DNA from: JACJXF01 sp038316435
GTDB taxonomy: Bacteria; Bacteroidota; Bacteroidia; Bacteroidales; GCA-2748055
Direction: 5' to 3'
Length of the DNA: 64,000 bases
Assembly (NCBI GenBank): GCA_038316435.1
Contig: JBBQAQ010000014.1
Span: 15,700 to 79,699 of the forward strand
Numbering within the stretch: the stretch's first letter is position 1; each line of letters starts with the position of its first letter. Position numbers and translations under genes: made by a program. Under the pieces are notes generated by a model. The model ran no database searches, was not told the origin of the DNA, and saw nothing but the letters and a program-made list of their open reading frames with translations. This document shows positions 16,099 to 24,179 of this stretch, piece after piece.

Positions 16099-17874
16099 CT
16101 AGATACTAAAAGTATTCTTGCTTTTATCGAAATAGTGAGTATGTAATAAATGATGTGCTTTTTCACTCATCGGTTTTCCTAGAAATTCTTCATACAGCTT
16201 AATTATGTAAGGGTTTTCATGGGATTTACGAAGGGTTTTATTGGCATCCTCAGCATAAATTGCTTTTGCTCTTGCTTTTAGAATTTTTGAATCACCGTGA
16301 TGAAGTGGTTGACCACCTCCACCGATACAACCTCCGGGACAAGCCATAATTTCAATTGCGTGAAACTCAGAATGTCCTGCTTTTATATCTTCAAGGAGCT
16401 TTCTGGCGTTTCCAAGTCCGTGTGCAATACCAATTTTAAGTGGAAAACCACCAAAATCGATGGTTGCATGGCGGATTCCTTCAAGACCTCTTAGTTCGTC
16501 AAAATCAACTTTTGAAAGAGTTTTACCTGTATACAACTCAAATGCTGTGCGGGTTGCAGCTTCGATAACTCCTCCGGTGGTTCCGAAAATTACACCGGCT
16601 CCGGTTGATTCTCCCATGGGTTTATCGAAATCTTCGATCGGGAGTTTGTTAAATTGAATATTTGCCTGTTTTATAAGGAATCCAAGCTCACGGGTAGAAA
16701 TGGAATAGTCAACATCAGGATTCCCATCAACTGCAAATTCATCCCTTTGGCATTCGTATTTCTTGGCAAGACATGGCATAATTGAAACAACCACCAAATC
16801 TTCACGTTTCACACCAATTTTATCAGCAAAATAAGTTTTAGCTATGGCACCAAACATTTGTTGAGGTGAGCGGGCTGTTGAAGGAATGTCCTTCATATCT
16901 GGAAAGTTATGTTCAAAGAAGTTTACCCAAGCTGGGCAACATGATGTAAGAATCGGAAGCTTTACATTTTTATCCCCCGCAAGAAATTTCCCAAGTCTGC
17001 CCAGTAACTCTGTTCCTTCTTCCATGATGGTAAGGTCAGCAGCAAAATCTGTGTCGAACACATAATTAAAACCAAGCGCCCGCAAAGCAGCAACCATTTT
17101 GCCGGTTACCAATGTGCCTGGCTCAAGCCCAAATTCTTCACCAAGGGCTGCTCTGACTGCAGGAGCAGTCTGAACTATAACTGTTTTTGTAGGGTCACTT
17201 AATGCGGCGATAACGTTACGTGTATGATCTACTTCAGTAAGTGCGCCGGTTGGGCAAACTGCTACACACTGACCGCAATAAGTACATGGAGAATGTTCAA
17301 GGTTCATTTCAAATGCAGGTGAAACCACCGACATAAATCCCCTGTTAATAGCACTCAAAGCTCCAACAGTCTGAAAAGTGTTACACATAGTTTCGCAGCG
17401 ACGACACATGATACATTTGTCCATTTCACGAATGATGGATGGTGAGGTATCAAGGCGGTAGGTAGACATTTCAGCAAATTCCTGTCCCGGAATATCGCGA
17501 ATACCAAGTTTTATGGCCATATCCTGCAAATCGCATTTGCCGGATTTTGCACAGGTAAGGCAGTCTTTTGGGTGATCTGAAAGGATAAGTTCCATTACAG
17601 TTCGGCGTGCATTTAAAACACGGATGCTACTGGTTTTTACTACCATTCCTTCGCTAACATCAGTTGAACAGGAAGATGCAAGATTGCGACGACCTTCAAC
17701 CTCAACAACACAGATGCGGCAACCACCGGGTTTATTTTCAATGTTCAATCCCTTTAAATCCATATAACATAAAATGGGAATATCGATTCCGAGGGATTTT
17801 GCTGCTTTGTATATTGTTGTCCCCTTGGGTACTTCAACGGATTTACCGTCAATTGTTAATTTTATCTGGTCCAT
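16099..17874 (-). CDS. hydA: Catalytic [FeFe]-hydrogenase subunit HydA
   Basis: This 591-residue protein has the complete catalytic set. Clusters: [2Fe-2S] (Cys36/52/55/69), His101 with Cys105/108/114, and two [4Fe-4S] (Cys154/157/160/164; Cys197/200/203/207). H-cluster motifs: TSCCPAW (relay Cys312, ligand Cys313), MPCLAKK (Cys368) and MACPGGCIGGGGQP (Cys512, Cys516). It is the only one of the five H-domain proteins in the window with the canonical double cysteine, so it should be the working H2-producing enzyme. The C-terminal hydrogenase small-subunit-like tail (HENPYIIKLYEEFLGKP) is present. The maturases HydEFG are needed but not encoded here. Confidence 0.96.
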   Translation of the reverse strand: MDQIKLTIDGKSVEVPKGTTIYKAAKSLGIDIPILCYMDLKGLNIENKPGGCRICVVEVEGRRNLASSCSTDVSEGMVVKTSSIRVLNARRTVMELILSDHPKDCLTCAKSGKCDLQDMAIKLGIRDIPGQEFAEMSTYRLDTSPSIIREMDKCIMCRRCETMCNTFQTVGALSAINRGFMSVVSPAFEMNLEHSPCTYCGQCVAVCPTGALTEVDHTRNVIAALSDPTKTVIVQTAPAVRAALGEEFGLEPGTLVTGKMVAALRALGFNYVFDTDFAADLTIMEEGTELLGRLGKFLAGDKNVKLPILTSCCPAWVNFFEHNFPDMKDIPSTARSPQQMFGAIAKTYFADKIGVKREDLVVVSIMPCLAKKYECQRDEFAVDGNPDVDYSISTRELGFLIKQANIQFNKLPIEDFDKPMGESTGAGVIFGTTGGVIEAATRTAFELYTGKTLSKVDFDELRGLEGIRHATIDFGGFPLKIGIAHGLGNARKLLEDIKAGHSEFHAIEIMACPGGCIGGGGQPLHHGDSKILKARAKAIYAEDANKTLRKSHENPYIIKLYEEFLGKPMSEKAHHLLHTHYFDKSKNTFSI

Positions 17875-17894
17875 TTTTCAGGTTTATCTATAAA

Positions 17895-19688
17895 TTATGA
17901 TACTATTACTGCATCGAATTTACATTTTTCGACACAGGCACCGCACTTAATGCAAATTGCAGGATTGATTACGTGTAATTGTTTTCTTTCTCCGGTGATG
18001 GCACCTACAGGACATGCCCTGGCACAAGCAGTACATCCAACGCAATGCTCTTCAACAATTGAATAGGTCATGAGAGCCTTGCATTCTCCCGCCCTGCATT
18101 TCTTGTCGTGAACGTGCTCAGTATACTCAACCATGAAATTCTCAAGCGTAGAAAGTACAGGATTCGGTGAACTCTGACCTAAGCCACAGAGAGATGTATC
18201 TTTGATGACAAGCCCCAGATTCTTAAGTCTAGTGAGATCTTCGGCCTTACCATTTCCCTTGCAGATTTTGTCAAGCAATTCGTAAAGTCTTTTATTTCCT
18301 ATGCGGCAAGGTGAACATTTTCCACAGGACTCTTCAACAGTAAAATCGAGGAAATACTTGGCTATGCTAACCATACAATCGTCTTCATCTAAAACGATCA
18401 TTCCACCTGAGCCCATCATCGAACCATTTGCAACCAGGCTTTCATAATCTATTGGAAGGTCAAGATGTTTTTCGGTAAGGCAACCTCCCGAAGGACCGCC
18501 TGTTTGCACTGCTTTAAATTTTCTACCGTTTTTAATTCCGCCTCCAATCTCAAAAATAACTTCACGCAAAGTAGTACCCATAGGCACTTCGATGAGCCCT
18601 ACATTATTTATTTTACCGGCAAGAGCAAAAACTTTTGTACCTTTTGATTTCTCAGTCCCAATAGATGAAAACCAAGCAGCACCCTTTAATAAAATGACAG
18701 GGATATTAGCAAAAGTTTCAACATTGTTAACATTGGTAGGTTTACCAAGGTACCCTGAAACCGAAGGAAATGGAGGTTTAAGCGTCGGTTCCCCACGGTG
18801 ACCTTCCATTGAATGGATCAAGGCAGTTTCTTCTCCGCAAACAAATGCACCGGCTCCATATTTAAGCTCAATATCGAAATTGAAACCTGTTCCGAAAATA
18901 TTCTTTCCAAGTAATCCGTATTCTCTTGCCTGATTTATTGCAGTTTTCAATCGTTGAATAGCAAGCGGATATTCTGCTCTGATATAAATTAGACCTGTAT
19001 CTGAGCCTATGCAATACCCGCAGATGGCCATTGCCTCCAAAACTGAATGAGGATCACCTTCGAGTATTGAGCGGTCCATGAATGCGCCCGGATCGCCTTC
19101 ATCTGCGTTACATACCACATATTTTTTATCAGAAACAGATTGACTTGAAAGTTCCCATTTTAGGCCGGTTGGAAAGCCTGCGCCCCCGCGACCCCTAAGT
19201 CCGGAATCTTTTATCTCTTTTATTACATCTACGGGTTTCATTTCTGTAAGTACCTTACCTAAAGCCAGATATCCATCGCGTGAAATGTATTCATCGAGTA
19301 CTTCCGGATTAATAAAACCACAATTCCTTAGAGCTATTCTGATCTGCTTTTTGTAAAATCCCATGTGTTTGGAATCTTCAACAACTTCGTTAATCTTTGG
19401 ATCAACATAAAGCAGACTTCTAACTTTCCGGCCTTTAATCACGTGCTCTTCAACAATAGTTTTAGCATCCTCAGGTTTCACCTGGACGTAAAAAGTATTA
19501 TCAGGGGATACTTTTACTATCGGCCCTTTTTCGCAAAAGCCAAAGCATCCCGTCATTATTACCTGCACTGAATCCGATAGCCCTTTAGCTTCAATTTCGG
19601 ATTTTAAGTTTTCAACAATTGCATCACTTGCAGAAGCCCGGCAACCTGTGCCGCCGCATACCAGAAGATGCATACCATATTTTGACAT
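17895..19688 (-). CDS. hydB: Electron-bifurcating hydrogenase subunit HydB (NuoF family)
   Basis: A 597-residue diaphorase subunit. Order: N-terminal thioredoxin-like [2Fe-2S] domain with all four ligands (CGGTGC at 11-16, CFGFC at 47-51), FMN/NAD domain with GRGGAGFPTGLKW, SLBB domain, [4Fe-4S] motif CGKCSPCRIG plus CGLG, and two ferredoxin clusters at the C-terminus (CVGCTACARACP, CIKCGACVEKC). It takes electrons from NADH and probably exchanges them with ferredoxin. It lies 3 bases behind the small [2Fe-2S] gene and 20 bases ahead of hydA. Compared with its paralogue at 9274, every cofactor motif is canonical. Confidence 0.95.
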   Translation of the reverse strand: MSKYGMHLLVCGGTGCRASASDAIVENLKSEIEAKGLSDSVQVIMTGCFGFCEKGPIVKVSPDNTFYVQVKPEDAKTIVEEHVIKGRKVRSLLYVDPKINEVVEDSKHMGFYKKQIRIALRNCGFINPEVLDEYISRDGYLALGKVLTEMKPVDVIKEIKDSGLRGRGGAGFPTGLKWELSSQSVSDKKYVVCNADEGDPGAFMDRSILEGDPHSVLEAMAICGYCIGSDTGLIYIRAEYPLAIQRLKTAINQAREYGLLGKNIFGTGFNFDIELKYGAGAFVCGEETALIHSMEGHRGEPTLKPPFPSVSGYLGKPTNVNNVETFANIPVILLKGAAWFSSIGTEKSKGTKVFALAGKINNVGLIEVPMGTTLREVIFEIGGGIKNGRKFKAVQTGGPSGGCLTEKHLDLPIDYESLVANGSMMGSGGMIVLDEDDCMVSIAKYFLDFTVEESCGKCSPCRIGNKRLYELLDKICKGNGKAEDLTRLKNLGLVIKDTSLCGLGQSSPNPVLSTLENFMVEYTEHVHDKKCRAGECKALMTYSIVEEHCVGCTACARACPVGAITGERKQLHVINPAICIKCGACVEKCKFDAVIVS

Positions 19689-19691
19689 TTT

Positions 19692-20105
19692 TTATTCCTC
19701 CTTATATTCTTTTGAGTCAATTGTTTCATAGTTTACCGGGATAATTCCATCAACAAGTTCTCCGGTTTTAATATACTTCTCGATGATTTCATCGGCTTTT
19801 TTAAGTGTAAGTCCACCGAAAACCACAGGATCCTGCCCAGGAAGTTTAACCTCTATTGTAGGTTCAGCATAGCAGTATCCCATACAACCGGTTTGCGTGA
19901 CCACCCCGTCAATATTTCTGCGGTCAAGTTGTTCAATAAAAAAGTCCATTATAACCTTTGCCCCAGCCGCAATTCCGCACGTTGCCATTGCAACTTTAAC
20001 CTGCACGTGGTTTTCTGGGTCATTGGCTTTTTCACGGATTTCAAGACCGCCTTTGATTTCGTCTCTTTTCCTTTTAAGGTCGGAAAGTGATGTTATTTGC
20101 GCCAT
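19692..20105 (-). CDS. Thioredoxin-like [2Fe-2S] ferredoxin, first gene of the hyd operon
   Basis: A 137-residue protein with a charged N-terminal helix (about 1-30) followed by a thioredoxin-like domain. Cys43 (ATCGIAAGA) and Cys74/Cys78 (TGCMGYCYAEP) are visible. The position five residues after Cys43 is Ala, so only three of the usual four ligands are evident. Whether that is normal for this small subfamily I cannot tell. The C-terminal half resembles the N-terminal domain of the HydB-like protein at 9274 (AEPxIxVxLPG). It starts the operon with hydB, hydA and hydC, 3 bases before hydB, and is probably an accessory electron carrier or subunit. Confidence 0.82.
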   Translation of the reverse strand: MAQITSLSDLKRKRDEIKGGLEIREKANDPENHVQVKVAMATCGIAAGAKVIMDFFIEQLDRRNIDGVVTQTGCMGYCYAEPTIEVKLPGQDPVVFGGLTLKKADEIIEKYIKTGELVDGIIPVNYETIDSKEYKEE

Positions 20106-20203
20106 TTTTAATTGATATTTGGTATTATTTATATTCTTTAGATTTGCAATTATATTTAGAAATCAGGTATTTAAACAATTTATTCCTTTTCAATAATCAC
20201 GAT

Positions 20204-20243
20204 CAAAATTAAGAAATTCTCTCCAGTGTTATTTCAAAAACAA
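20204..20243 (-). promoter_or_regulatory. Candidate hyd operon promoter with weak Rex-type operator
   Basis: On the minus strand TAATTTTG (20211-20204) fits the -7 box TAnnTTTG about 100 bases upstream of the [2Fe-2S] gene. Centred 23.5 bp further upstream is GTGTTA-N6-AAACAA (20226-20243). It matches 10 of the 12 fixed positions of the palindromes at 11755 and 24180 and has the same TT-NN-AA core. No second overlapping copy is present. The operator call rests on similarity only. Confidence 0.42.
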
Positions 20244-20315
20244 TAATTTATACTAAGTCTTAGTAAGGGTTTTTAATAATTTAGTAAATGCGATCTCATG
20301 TCAAATATTACTACA

Positions 20316-20864
20316 CTATTTTACTGCCCCAATACAACTCAGATTCTGAGTAATCATCTCTTTCACATCTTGCATTAAATTATTATCTGTCAGGTTATTA
20401 ACCTCAAATAATACCTTAATCTCGCGTGTATCGATGCAAAACTCACCATTATCGGACTTATGAAAATAAACAAAATCAATATCAGGATTTGCCATTATCA
20501 GAATCTTGATAACTCCAGCTATATCGCCCATTGGCTGCCGATCGACATGATGCAAACTGAAACTTGCACTTATCTTTGTTCCCATACCTTCAATTGACTC
20601 TACTTCCACTCCGCCATCCGACATCTCTGCATGTTGCTTCAGGAAAGCCAGTCCTAATCCAACCTTTCGGGTGGTTCTGCTTGTTGTATACGGATCTGTA
20701 ACTACCTTAAGCATTTCTTTAGGTATTCCGTTGCCATTATCTGAAATTTGAATTTTGATAAAATCTTCATTTTCAGACTCATTTATTAGAATTTCAATAA
20801 GATTTGCTTTAGCACGAATCGAATTCTGAACAATATCCAATATATTGAGAGATAACTCTTTCAC
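20316..20864 (-). CDS. HATPase-domain protein (GHKL ATPase)
   Basis: A 182-residue protein whose first 110 residues are a GHKL ATPase fold: ILDIVQNSIRAKA (N-box), SDNGNGIP (G1) and VGLGLAFLKQHAE (G2). There is no HisKA domain with a phosphoacceptor His, so it is not an ordinary histidine kinase. The C-terminal 60 residues have no family I can name. It overlaps the PHP gene by four bases and is the last gene of operon B, 210 bases ahead of the hyd operon. Genes of this type sit beside hydrogenase genes in clostridia. The function may be a protein kinase or a regulatory ATPase. Confidence 0.78.
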   Translation of the reverse strand: MKELSLNILDIVQNSIRAKANLIEILINESENEDFIKIQISDNGNGIPKEMLKVVTDPYTTSRTTRKVGLGLAFLKQHAEMSDGGVEVESIEGMGTKISASFSLHHVDRQPMGDIAGVIKILIMANPDIDFVYFHKSDNGEFCIDTREIKVLFEVNNLTDNNLMQDVKEMITQNLSCIGAVK

Positions 20865-21601
20865 TGTGCTATTATTTTTCTTCCGTTAATTCCTGCAAGT
20901 GTCATTCTAATTTCCTGAAATCCTATTTTTTCCATTTCGAACATAGTAGTACTAGTACCAATATCCTTAATATAATGAGCATCAGACCCGGTCATCATCC
21001 TATATTTGAGAAGTTCTGGGTGAATATTTCGAAAATCAGCAACTGAAGTTTTTTTAGAAACTTCCAGTGCATCAACCTTCAGACCTTCCGGAAAGAACCC
21101 AAGTTGACTGAAAATGCTGTTTTTCATCCTGTCGATATGCGCAGGAATAAATATTCCTCCCAAAGCGTGCACAAATTGTTCTACTTCCTCAATAGATTTA
21201 TTGAGTGCACCGAAGAGCAACTTGTCCTCTTCATAAATAATCTGTTCATTCTCATCAACCTGAACCTGATATCCAAACTTTTCAGGATCATTTTTAATAT
21301 CAGGAAGGTGTTCGTCAAGGAATTTCTGGAGAATGGATAGTTCTTTTTTATCTTCAAGGAACGCGAGACAATGCACTTCTTCCTTGGTTGTTATTTCCGT
21401 TCCCTGCAAGACAAATATTCCATATTTTTTTGCTAGTTTTTTTATGATTCCACAATGTCTTGTTGTGTTATGGTCAGTTATTCCAAGGATATTAATACCT
21501 TTTAGAGCAGCAGCTTCAAGGATTTTAACCGGACTCATTTCCAGATCACCACAAGGTGAAAGAACAGTATGAATATGCAAATCGGCGCGGAAAACAGGCA
21601 T
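20861..21601 (-). CDS. PHP-domain metal-dependent phosphoesterase
   Basis: The PHP fold is clear from DLHIHTVLSPCGD (HxH at the N-terminus), ITDHNTTRH near 40-50, LQGTEITTKEEVHCLAF near 65-80, an IPAHIDR motif near 155 and GSDAHYIKD near 215. These supply the metal ligands of a trinuclear site, so activity as a phosphatase or nuclease is expected. The 246-residue length is normal for the stand-alone YciV-like class. It sits in operon B between a DRTGG protein (one-base gap) and the ATPase gene (4-base overlap). Its link to hydrogenase sensing is known only from gene neighbourhoods. The substrate is unknown. Confidence 0.83.
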   Translation of the reverse strand: MPVFRADLHIHTVLSPCGDLEMSPVKILEAAALKGINILGITDHNTTRHCGIIKKLAKKYGIFVLQGTEITTKEEVHCLAFLEDKKELSILQKFLDEHLPDIKNDPEKFGYQVQVDENEQIIYEEDKLLFGALNKSIEEVEQFVHALGGIFIPAHIDRMKNSIFSQLGFFPEGLKVDALEVSKKTSVADFRNIHPELLKYRMMTGSDAHYIKDIGTSTTMFEMEKIGFQEIRMTLAGINGRKIIAQ

Positions 21602-21602
21602 T

Positions 21603-21938
21603 TTATTTTAATAATTCATATAAACGACCACAAATTGTAAACGTATCCAAATCAGTACCAAGTAATGGCAATTCCTCCTCTTCAGATTTAAGGATTGTAT
21701 CGGCATCAGGTACCAGTCCCTTTACAAGAATTATAGCTGGAAGATCCTTTAGACCTGCAACAGCAAGAATATTTTTATGAGTCTGAAGTGTTAGCCATAT
21801 TTGACCTTCGGTTGCATTCCCCATAACATCGCTTAAAAGGTCGGAGACATAGGCTCCGGAAATTTCTTTATCGAGGGAGTTTTTAGCCGAAAAAACTTTA
21901 AGCTTAAGAGCTTTTACTATATCATTTGTTGTTAGCAT
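21603..21938 (-). CDS. DRTGG-domain protein
   Basis: A small protein of 111 residues that looks like a stand-alone DRTGG domain. Shared features with the paralogue at 23814 are an N-terminal helix, A-Y/F-V/A-S-D-L-L/M-S-D-V in the first 35 residues, a middle L-A-V/N-A-G/V-L strand pair and a C-terminal G-x-L-Y-x-L/A ending. DRTGG domains occur in CBS-type regulators and phosphotransacetylases and are thought to bind a small ligand or protein. Here it follows the hydrogenase-like sensor gene (59-base gap) and precedes the PHP gene. No catalytic motif is seen. Confidence 0.72.
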   Translation of the reverse strand: MLTTNDIVKALKLKVFSAKNSLDKEISGAYVSDLLSDVMGNATEGQIWLTLQTHKNILAVAGLKDLPAIILVKGLVPDADTILKSEEEELPLLGTDLDTFTICGRLYELLK

Positions 21939-21997
21939 ATCTATTTTTTTTGAGGGATGATTCCCTATACCTATATCAAATGATGTAACCGAATTAT

Positions 21998-23395
21998 TTA
22001 TCGGAACATCTGTGTTTCATCTTCAGCGCCCATTTTATTACAATTTTTCTGAAGTCTTTCAGATCCCCAGATACTTTCAGTTATTTTTTTTGCATGTTCA
22101 GTGCTAAGTTTATTTTGCTCCACCATTACCTGTTGCATAAATATACAGTGGGAAACCTGCGCCCTTCCCTGCACAATATCTTCTGACAATGTCTGACAAT
22201 TGGGAGCCCCACAAGCAGCGCAATCAAATCCGGGCAAAAAACACATTAGCCTCCGTTTTCTTTCCATTTTCCTGAGAGCTTTTGATATATCCTCATCAAG
22301 TTTCTCGATTGGTCTGGGTTTAACCTTTCCAAAGAAACAATCAGGGCTCAAGTCTGTGGTGTATGCGCTATCTGTTATTTGCTTAGATTTTTCATTAATT
22401 TTATACTCGTTTGCCCTCTTATTGAGTCGCTCAACAGTCAGAAATCGGTTTCCACTGATGAGAATTCCTCCTGCACAGCTTTCATCGCATGCACGCAATT
22501 CAAGAAAGTCAATATCTTTGAACTCATCGTTTTCTAATCTTTCCAGGAATTCTGTTACATTCCTTATTCCATCAATTGCAAGTGACCTGCCTTGTGCATG
22601 ATTCGATTCTCCCCTAGTAAGTGACCATAAAATACTTCTGGAACTGGGGAGTTTTTCGAAATCAGATGAACTAGGATCCCCATCATATTTTTTCAAATGC
22701 TGAAGTATACGGTTATATAAAAACTTCATATTAATAACCCCATTAACAGCAGATTCCTCTTCTCCCACCGGACTCTTAATTGCAGCAATTTTAGCTGCAC
22801 AGGGAGTAACATAAAACAATCCAATATCTTCAGGAGAAATTCCTTCTTGCTCTAGTTTTTTTCTATAGTATAATGCAGAAACATCTATTGGAGGTTTAAC
22901 GCGTAATATATTGTCTACCAATGCCGGAAAACTTACCTGAATTAAGCGCACCGTTGCCGGGCAAAATGAAGAAATTAAAGCTTTGTTTGGATTTTCCTTC
23001 TTAAACTGTGAATAAGCCTGCAGAACTGTTTCAACAGAATTTTCGACCTCATAAATATGGGTAAAACCTATTTCCTTGAGAGCTGAATATATCTGAGAAT
23101 TCGTTATTTCTTCAGGGAACTGGCCTATGAGAACAGCTGGCAACAAGACAACTCTGACAGGGAAATTATTGATCATTCTCAGATCATCCTGTTCGACAAT
23201 TATAGCCCTTACAGGACAAGCTTTATAACACTCTCCGCAATCAACACATCGATTATCAATTATCTTTGCTTTACCATCCCTTACTCGTATAGCCTGAGTA
23301 GGGCAAACTGTCATGCAGTGAGTACACCCAATACAAACCTCATCCAACACTTTGAGTGCGTGATGGAAATCCTTTTGATGATTATTTGCCTGCAT
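21998..23395 (-). CDS. Hydrogenase-like iron-sulfur sensor protein (group C-like, no PAS)
   Basis: Order: two [4Fe-4S] motifs, an [FeFe]-hydrogenase-like H-domain and a four-cysteine Fe-S domain. In numbering from the upstream TTG at 23422 these are Cys30/33/36/40 and Cys59/62/65/69, then Cys401/404/409/426. The H-cluster cysteines are kept: Cys154 (SSFCPAT), Cys208 (TPCAAK), Cys312 and Cys316 (RACDESC). The relay position is Phe153. I prefer the ATG at 23395, nine codons in, because it cuts the overlap with the upstream ATPase gene from 41 to 14 bases. There is no PAS or kinase domain. Output is probably through the adjacent ATPase, DRTGG or PHP proteins. Confidence 0.85.
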   Translation of the reverse strand: MQANNHQKDFHHALKVLDEVCIGCTHCMTVCPTQAIRVRDGKAKIIDNRCVDCGECYKACPVRAIIVEQDDLRMINNFPVRVVLLPAVLIGQFPEEITNSQIYSALKEIGFTHIYEVENSVETVLQAYSQFKKENPNKALISSFCPATVRLIQVSFPALVDNILRVKPPIDVSALYYRKKLEQEGISPEDIGLFYVTPCAAKIAAIKSPVGEEESAVNGVINMKFLYNRILQHLKKYDGDPSSSDFEKLPSSRSILWSLTRGESNHAQGRSLAIDGIRNVTEFLERLENDEFKDIDFLELRACDESCAGGILISGNRFLTVERLNKRANEYKINEKSKQITDSAYTTDLSPDCFFGKVKPRPIEKLDEDISKALRKMERKRRLMCFLPGFDCAACGAPNCQTLSEDIVQGRAQVSHCIFMQQVMVEQNKLSTEHAKKITESIWGSERLQKNCNKMGAEDETQMFR

Positions 23396-23810
23396 TGGTT
23401 CGGAGATAATGAATAAGTTCAACTTTTGTGCCTTTTCCTGGTTCAGAAGAAATTAATAATTTATCAGCATTACGTTTCATATTAGCAAGACCCATTCCTG
23501 CGCCAAAACCCATTTCCCTAACCTGAGGAGAAGCTGTTGAAAAGCCTATTTCCATGGCTTTTTCAATATCCGTAATCCCAGGTCCTTTATCATCCAGAAT
23601 AATATGAATGCGGTTTTCGTCGATATTCACATCAATTATTCCCGAAAATGCGTGAGCAACAATATTAACTTCAGCCTCATAAAGGGCAACCACAATGCGC
23701 TTTGAAATTGTGTGATCTATATTCAGCTGCTTAAGAATTTTTTTAACAGCACTTGATGCATTACCTGCATTAGTAAAATCTCCACCTGCTATTTTAAATT
23801 TTAACTCCAT
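23382..23810 (-). CDS. Anti-sigma-factor-type ATP-binding protein (RsbW/SpoIIAB-like GHKL)
   Basis: A 142-residue GHKL ATPase with the compact layout of RsbW/SpoIIAB serine kinases: YEAEVNIVAHAF (N-box, about 44-55), LDDKGPGI (G1, about 72-79) and GFGAGMGLANMKR (G2, about 100-112). It lies 3 bases downstream of a DRTGG gene and overlaps the hydrogenase-like sensor gene. Proteins of this class bind a sigma factor or a STAS antagonist and phosphorylate the latter. Neither is encoded nearby, so the target is open. The SpoIIE-type phosphatase at 14263 would be the natural opposing enzyme (inference). Confidence 0.82.
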   Translation of the reverse strand: MELKFKIAGGDFTNAGNASSAVKKILKQLNIDHTISKRIVVALYEAEVNIVAHAFSGIIDVNIDENRIHIILDDKGPGITDIEKAMEIGFSTASPQVREMGFGAGMGLANMKRNADKLLISSEPGKGTKVELIHYLRTNAGK

Positions 23811-23813
23811 TGC

Positions 23814-24158
23814 TTAATAAACAGGCTTAACACCAGCTTTATAAAGTTCACCTGATATTTTAAAAACAGAGTAAGGACTCTCCATCAACATGATACCGGT
23901 ATCTTTTGCCAATGCAATGATGTCGCTGTTAATTTTCTTATTTCTGGCAAAAATTATAAATGAAATATCTGACATCTCTGCTGTCCTAACAGCCTGTAAA
24001 TTAGCAAGTCCAGTTATCAACAGAACATTTTCCTTTTCTACTGTCAGAACATCACTCATTAGATCGGATGCAAATGCATGTTCCACCTGACTTGCCTGTT
24101 TCTCATGGCAACAGAGTATAGTACCATCAATTATCTCCGAAATTTCTTTAATCGTCAT
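23814..24158 (-). CDS. DRTGG-domain protein, first gene of operon B
   Basis: A 114-residue paralogue of the DRTGG protein at 21603. It has the same AFASDLMSDVL motif near 28-38, a LLITGLANLQAVRTAE strand-helix and a GELYKAG ending. It is the first gene of operon B, which also encodes an anti-sigma-type ATPase, a hydrogenase-like sensor, a second DRTGG protein, PHP and a further ATPase. The promoter region upstream carries three TTGTTA-N6-TAACAA palindromes. The domain has no enzymatic motif. It may be a ligand-binding or scaffolding partner for the ATPase or the sensor. Confidence 0.72.
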   Translation of the reverse strand: MTIKEISEIIDGTILCCHEKQASQVEHAFASDLMSDVLTVEKENVLLITGLANLQAVRTAEMSDISFIIFARNKKINSDIIALAKDTGIMLMESPYSVFKISGELYKAGVKPVY

Positions 24159-24179
24159 TTCAAGTTTCTTAAAAGATTT

